A DNA stretch of 64,000 bases from Asanoa iriomotensis (GTDB lineage Bacteria > Actinomycetota > Actinomycetes > Mycobacteriales > Micromonosporaceae): positions 248,001-312,000 of the forward strand of contig NZ_BONC01000001.1 in NCBI RefSeq assembly GCF_016862515.1, given 5' to 3'. Shown one piece after another: positions 62,220-64,000 of the stretch; position 1 is the stretch's first letter, and each line of letters starts with the position of its first letter. Below the pieces are notes generated by a model. It saw only the letters and a program-made list of their open reading frames with translations. It was not told where the DNA came from and made no database searches. The position numbers and the translations under genes were made by a program.

Positions 62220-62250
62220 GGGTCCACCGCGGCCGAACCGCGGTGGACCC
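62220..62250. terminator. bidirectional terminator hairpin
   Basis: GGGTCCACCGCGG (62220-62232) pairs perfectly with 62238-62250 around the loop CCGAA, between the convergent unknown gene and phospholipase gene. Confidence 0.8.
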
Positions 62251-62262
62251 ACGGGGTGAGCG

Positions 62263-62805
62263 TCAGGAGCGGGCCAGGGCCGCTTCCTGGCGCCGCACCT
62301 CGGCGATCTGCGCCGCGGCCTTGTCCAGGTCCGCCTGGCTGACCGCGACCTTGCCGAACGCCCGCACAGCCTGGTAGTAGGTCCAGGCCAGGCCGTCGCA
62401 GATGGGCTTCAACGCCACGTTGTAACGGGTGCAGACGCGCTTGAGGTCCTCGTAGAAGGCGCTGTCCAGACGCGACTTGTTGGCGCTGAACTGGCCCATC
62501 GCCTTGTAGTTGCGGTAACCGAAGTCGTGCCGGTAGCAGGAGAGCTCGAACGCGAAGCCGAACGGGTTGTCGGGGCTGCTCGAGCAGTAGTCGGTGGACC
62601 AGTCGAAGTTGTACGCCTGCCACGCGCCCTGGTTGAGGCGGGCCGCGTTCCAGGCGTTGTAACTGGTGGCGCTGGTCTGGGTGAAGCTCGACAGGACGGC
62701 GAGCTTCTCGGCGTTCGTGACGGCGAGGGCGGGTGAGGCGATGCCGAGCAGCATCAGCAGGGCGAGCGCGCCGGCGGAGACGAGGGTGAGCAACCTACGA
62801 GGCAT
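62263..62805 (-). CDS. secreted bacterial phospholipase A2
   Basis: This 180-residue exported enzyme has a signal peptide (1-28, ending SPALA) and the prokaryotic PLA2 fold: a DWSTDYCSSSPDNPFGF segment forming the calcium site, then CYRHDFGYRNY with the catalytic His93-Asp94 pair, and four cysteines for two disulfides. It resembles Streptomyces violaceoruber PLA2. It releases fatty acids from the sn-2 position of phospholipids outside the cell. AGGAGG lies 9 bases before the ATG. It converges on the unknown gene at 61327. Confidence 0.93.
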   Translation of the reverse strand: MPRRLLTLVSAGALALLMLLGIASPALAVTNAEKLAVLSSFTQTSATSYNAWNAARLNQGAWQAYNFDWSTDYCSSSPDNPFGFAFELSCYRHDFGYRNYKAMGQFSANKSRLDSAFYEDLKRVCTRYNVALKPICDGLAWTYYQAVRAFGKVAVSQADLDKAAAQIAEVRRQEAALARS

Positions 62806-62957
62806 GGCTTGGGTACCTCCTGGGCAGGGCGCGGTGGGGGTGCCGCGCGGGTGGGTCCTCGGTGGTGGTCGAGGTGATCCACAGTCTTGGGACGCCCGGG
62901 TACGGACGCCCCTACCCATGTTGGAGCCAAGCCAACAAGAATGTAAATAAATGAATA

Positions 62958-64000
62958 TCAACGAGCCAGCTTGACCGCGTCGGCCAGGCGGTCCAACGCC
63001 GTCGCGAAGTCCGCGGGCGGCAGGTGGCCGAAGCCGAGCCGGAACACCCGGTCCGACTCGAAGAACCACGAACCTCGACCCACCCGCAGCGACAGGGTGG
63101 GCAGGGCCGCGTAGAAACGGCGCACGCCGTCGTCGGAGATCGCATCCGGACGCAGGCGTACGCAGCACAGGGCTCCCGCGTCCGGCCGCAGCAGTTCCAC
63201 CTCCGGCACCGCCGCCGCCCAGGAGGTCAGCGTGGCCAGGGCCGCGGACAGGGCCGCCCAGCGCTCGCCCAGCACCCGCGACCGCTGGCGCAGCACCTCG
63301 GCCGCCAGCAACTCGTCCACCCCGGACCCGGTGAGCAGGGTGGTGAACTTGGCCAGCCTCAGCCGCTCGCACAAGGACGGCGACGTGGCCGTCAGCCAGC
63401 CGACCCGCAGGCCCGGCGCGCCGTAGGCCTTCGACAGCGACGAGCACGTCACCACCGACGGGCCCAGCGACGCGGCCGACGGCGGCACCGCACCGTCGTA
63501 GGCGCCGTCCCGGTAGGTCTCGTCGACCAGCACCACCGCTTCCGGAGCGATCGACGCGACCCCGGCGACCAGGGCGGCCAGGTCGCGCTCCGCCATGCGT
63601 ACCCCTGACGGGTTCTGGGGTGAGGCCACCGAGACCAGCCGCGTCGACGGGCGGACCGCGGCGAGCACCGCCGGCACGTCGAGCCGGTAACCGGCGTCGA
63701 AGGAGAGCGCCACCGACGAGACCGACGCCCGCAGCGCGGTCAGCGTCGAGAGCGCCGGGGGAAAGCACGGCGTGACCACCACGGCGCGGTCGCCGGCTTC
63801 GACACAGGTGAGGGCCAGCAGGAACATCGCGCCGATGCCGCCGGGCGTCAGCAGGACCGCGGACGGTGGGACGGCGAGGTCGGCGGCGACCAGCGTGCGC
63901 AACGACTCGTCACCCACCGACGTCCCGTAGCCGATCGGCAGGTCGTCGAGTCGCGCGAGGACGTCGGGCGTGAGCAGCGAGCCGAGCCGCAGCGGCGGGC
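62958..64000 (-). CDS. PLP-dependent aminotransferase class I/II (5' end outside window)
   Basis: The frame is open to the right window edge, so the N-terminus is missing; ~347 residues are visible. Fold-type-I features are LPIGYGTSVGDESLR, a GGIGAMFLLAL motif, ASPQNPSGVR, LVDETYRDGAYD and the PLP-lysine region SSLSKAYGAPGLRVGWL. The group acts as aminotransferases or aminotransferase-like regulators; the amino-acid substrate cannot be told. The 152-bp gap to the phospholipase gene is AT-richer and contains a GTTGG-N7-CCAAC inverted repeat at 62921-62937. Confidence 0.87.
   Translation of the reverse strand, partial: PPLRLGSLLTPDVLARLDDLPIGYGTSVGDESLRTLVAADLAVPPSAVLLTPGGIGAMFLLALTCVEAGDRAVVVTPCFPPALSTLTALRASVSSVALSFDAGYRLDVPAVLAAVRPSTRLVSVASPQNPSGVRMAERDLAALVAGVASIAPEAVVLVDETYRDGAYDGAVPPSAASLGPSVVTCSSLSKAYGAPGLRVGWLTATSPSLCERLRLAKFTTLLTGSGVDELLAAEVLRQRSRVLGERWAALSAALATLTSWAAAVPEVELLRPDAGALCCVRLRPDAISDDGVRRFYAALPTLSLRVGRGSWFFESDRVFRLGFGHLPPADFATALDRLADAVKLAR

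Overview
The window is very GC-rich, with codon use, GTG starts and a gene repertoire (LuxR-type LAL regulators, an AfsR-like NB-ARC/TPR regulator, DUF3040, SmpB, LigD-type NHEJ polymerase, secreted F5/8C-linked glycanases) typical of a filamentous actinobacterium. A member of the Micromonosporaceae (Actinoplanes/Micromonospora relatives) is the best guess, but no marker here proves the genus. I found no rRNA, tRNA, CRISPR array, insertion sequence or prophage. Genes are packed tightly, and many convergent pairs overlap by 4 to 32 bases. Many genes carry a TANNNT-like box 6-8 bases before the start codon and no Shine-Dalgarno sequence, so leaderless mRNAs are probably common.

Layout. 1-8.6 kb: the end of a LuxR regulator, an MBL-fold hydrolase, an alpha/beta hydrolase, a STAS protein, the methionine operon metX-metY-CoA-binding protein, an EAL protein, and a VOC/TetR divergent pair with two clear operators. 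8.6-16.9 kb: an XRE/NB-ARC/TPR regulator divergent from a secreted bulb-lectin-like protein, a kelch lipoprotein, smpB, an MFS/TetR operon with twin operators, GNAT and DUF1810 genes. 16.9-26.2 kb: phosphoglucomutase, an FtsX-type ABC exporter, a phosphodiesterase-fold enzyme, an FAH-family enzyme, a septum-formation-like membrane protein, and LysR divergent from an EamA exporter.

26.2-32.2 kb is a secreted polysaccharide-degradation island. It holds a GH3 enzyme and a GH64 beta-1,3-glucanase, divergent, each with two F5/8C carbohydrate-binding domains and each with a LacI-type operator directly downstream of its -10 box, followed by a bacterial expansin. 34.0-37.4 kb holds the most unusual locus: an EACC1-like gene overlapping a caspase-fold protease gene. 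This is a component pair known from bacterial conflict/immunity systems. Here the protease reading frame loses family-like sequence and runs antisense into a neighbouring MMPL transporter gene that itself carries a one-base frameshift.

37.6-50.4 kb: a DUF998 membrane protein, a 29-bp-arm hairpin element, a PEP-mutase/isocitrate-lyase family enzyme, DUF3040 plus a LigD protein lacking the ligase domain, a secreted D-Ala-D-Ala carboxypeptidase, a PadR/hydrolase pair, a secreted trypsin, an SRPBCC-ArsR-SRPBCC operon with tandem operators, and a P450 divergent from an MFS exporter. 50.5-57.1 kb: a MalY-like lyase, an SDR/EXPERA (TMEM97-like) operon, a ~590-bp degenerate GC-rich tandem repeat, MmcQ/YjbR, arylamine N-acetyltransferase and MFS genes. 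57.2-64 kb: a large LAL regulator followed by SnoaL-like, hydrolase and unknown genes, a secreted phospholipase A2, and an aminotransferase cut by the window end.

Start sites were chosen from Shine-Dalgarno spacing, leaderless -10 boxes and family length. All functional calls rest on reading the sequence only.
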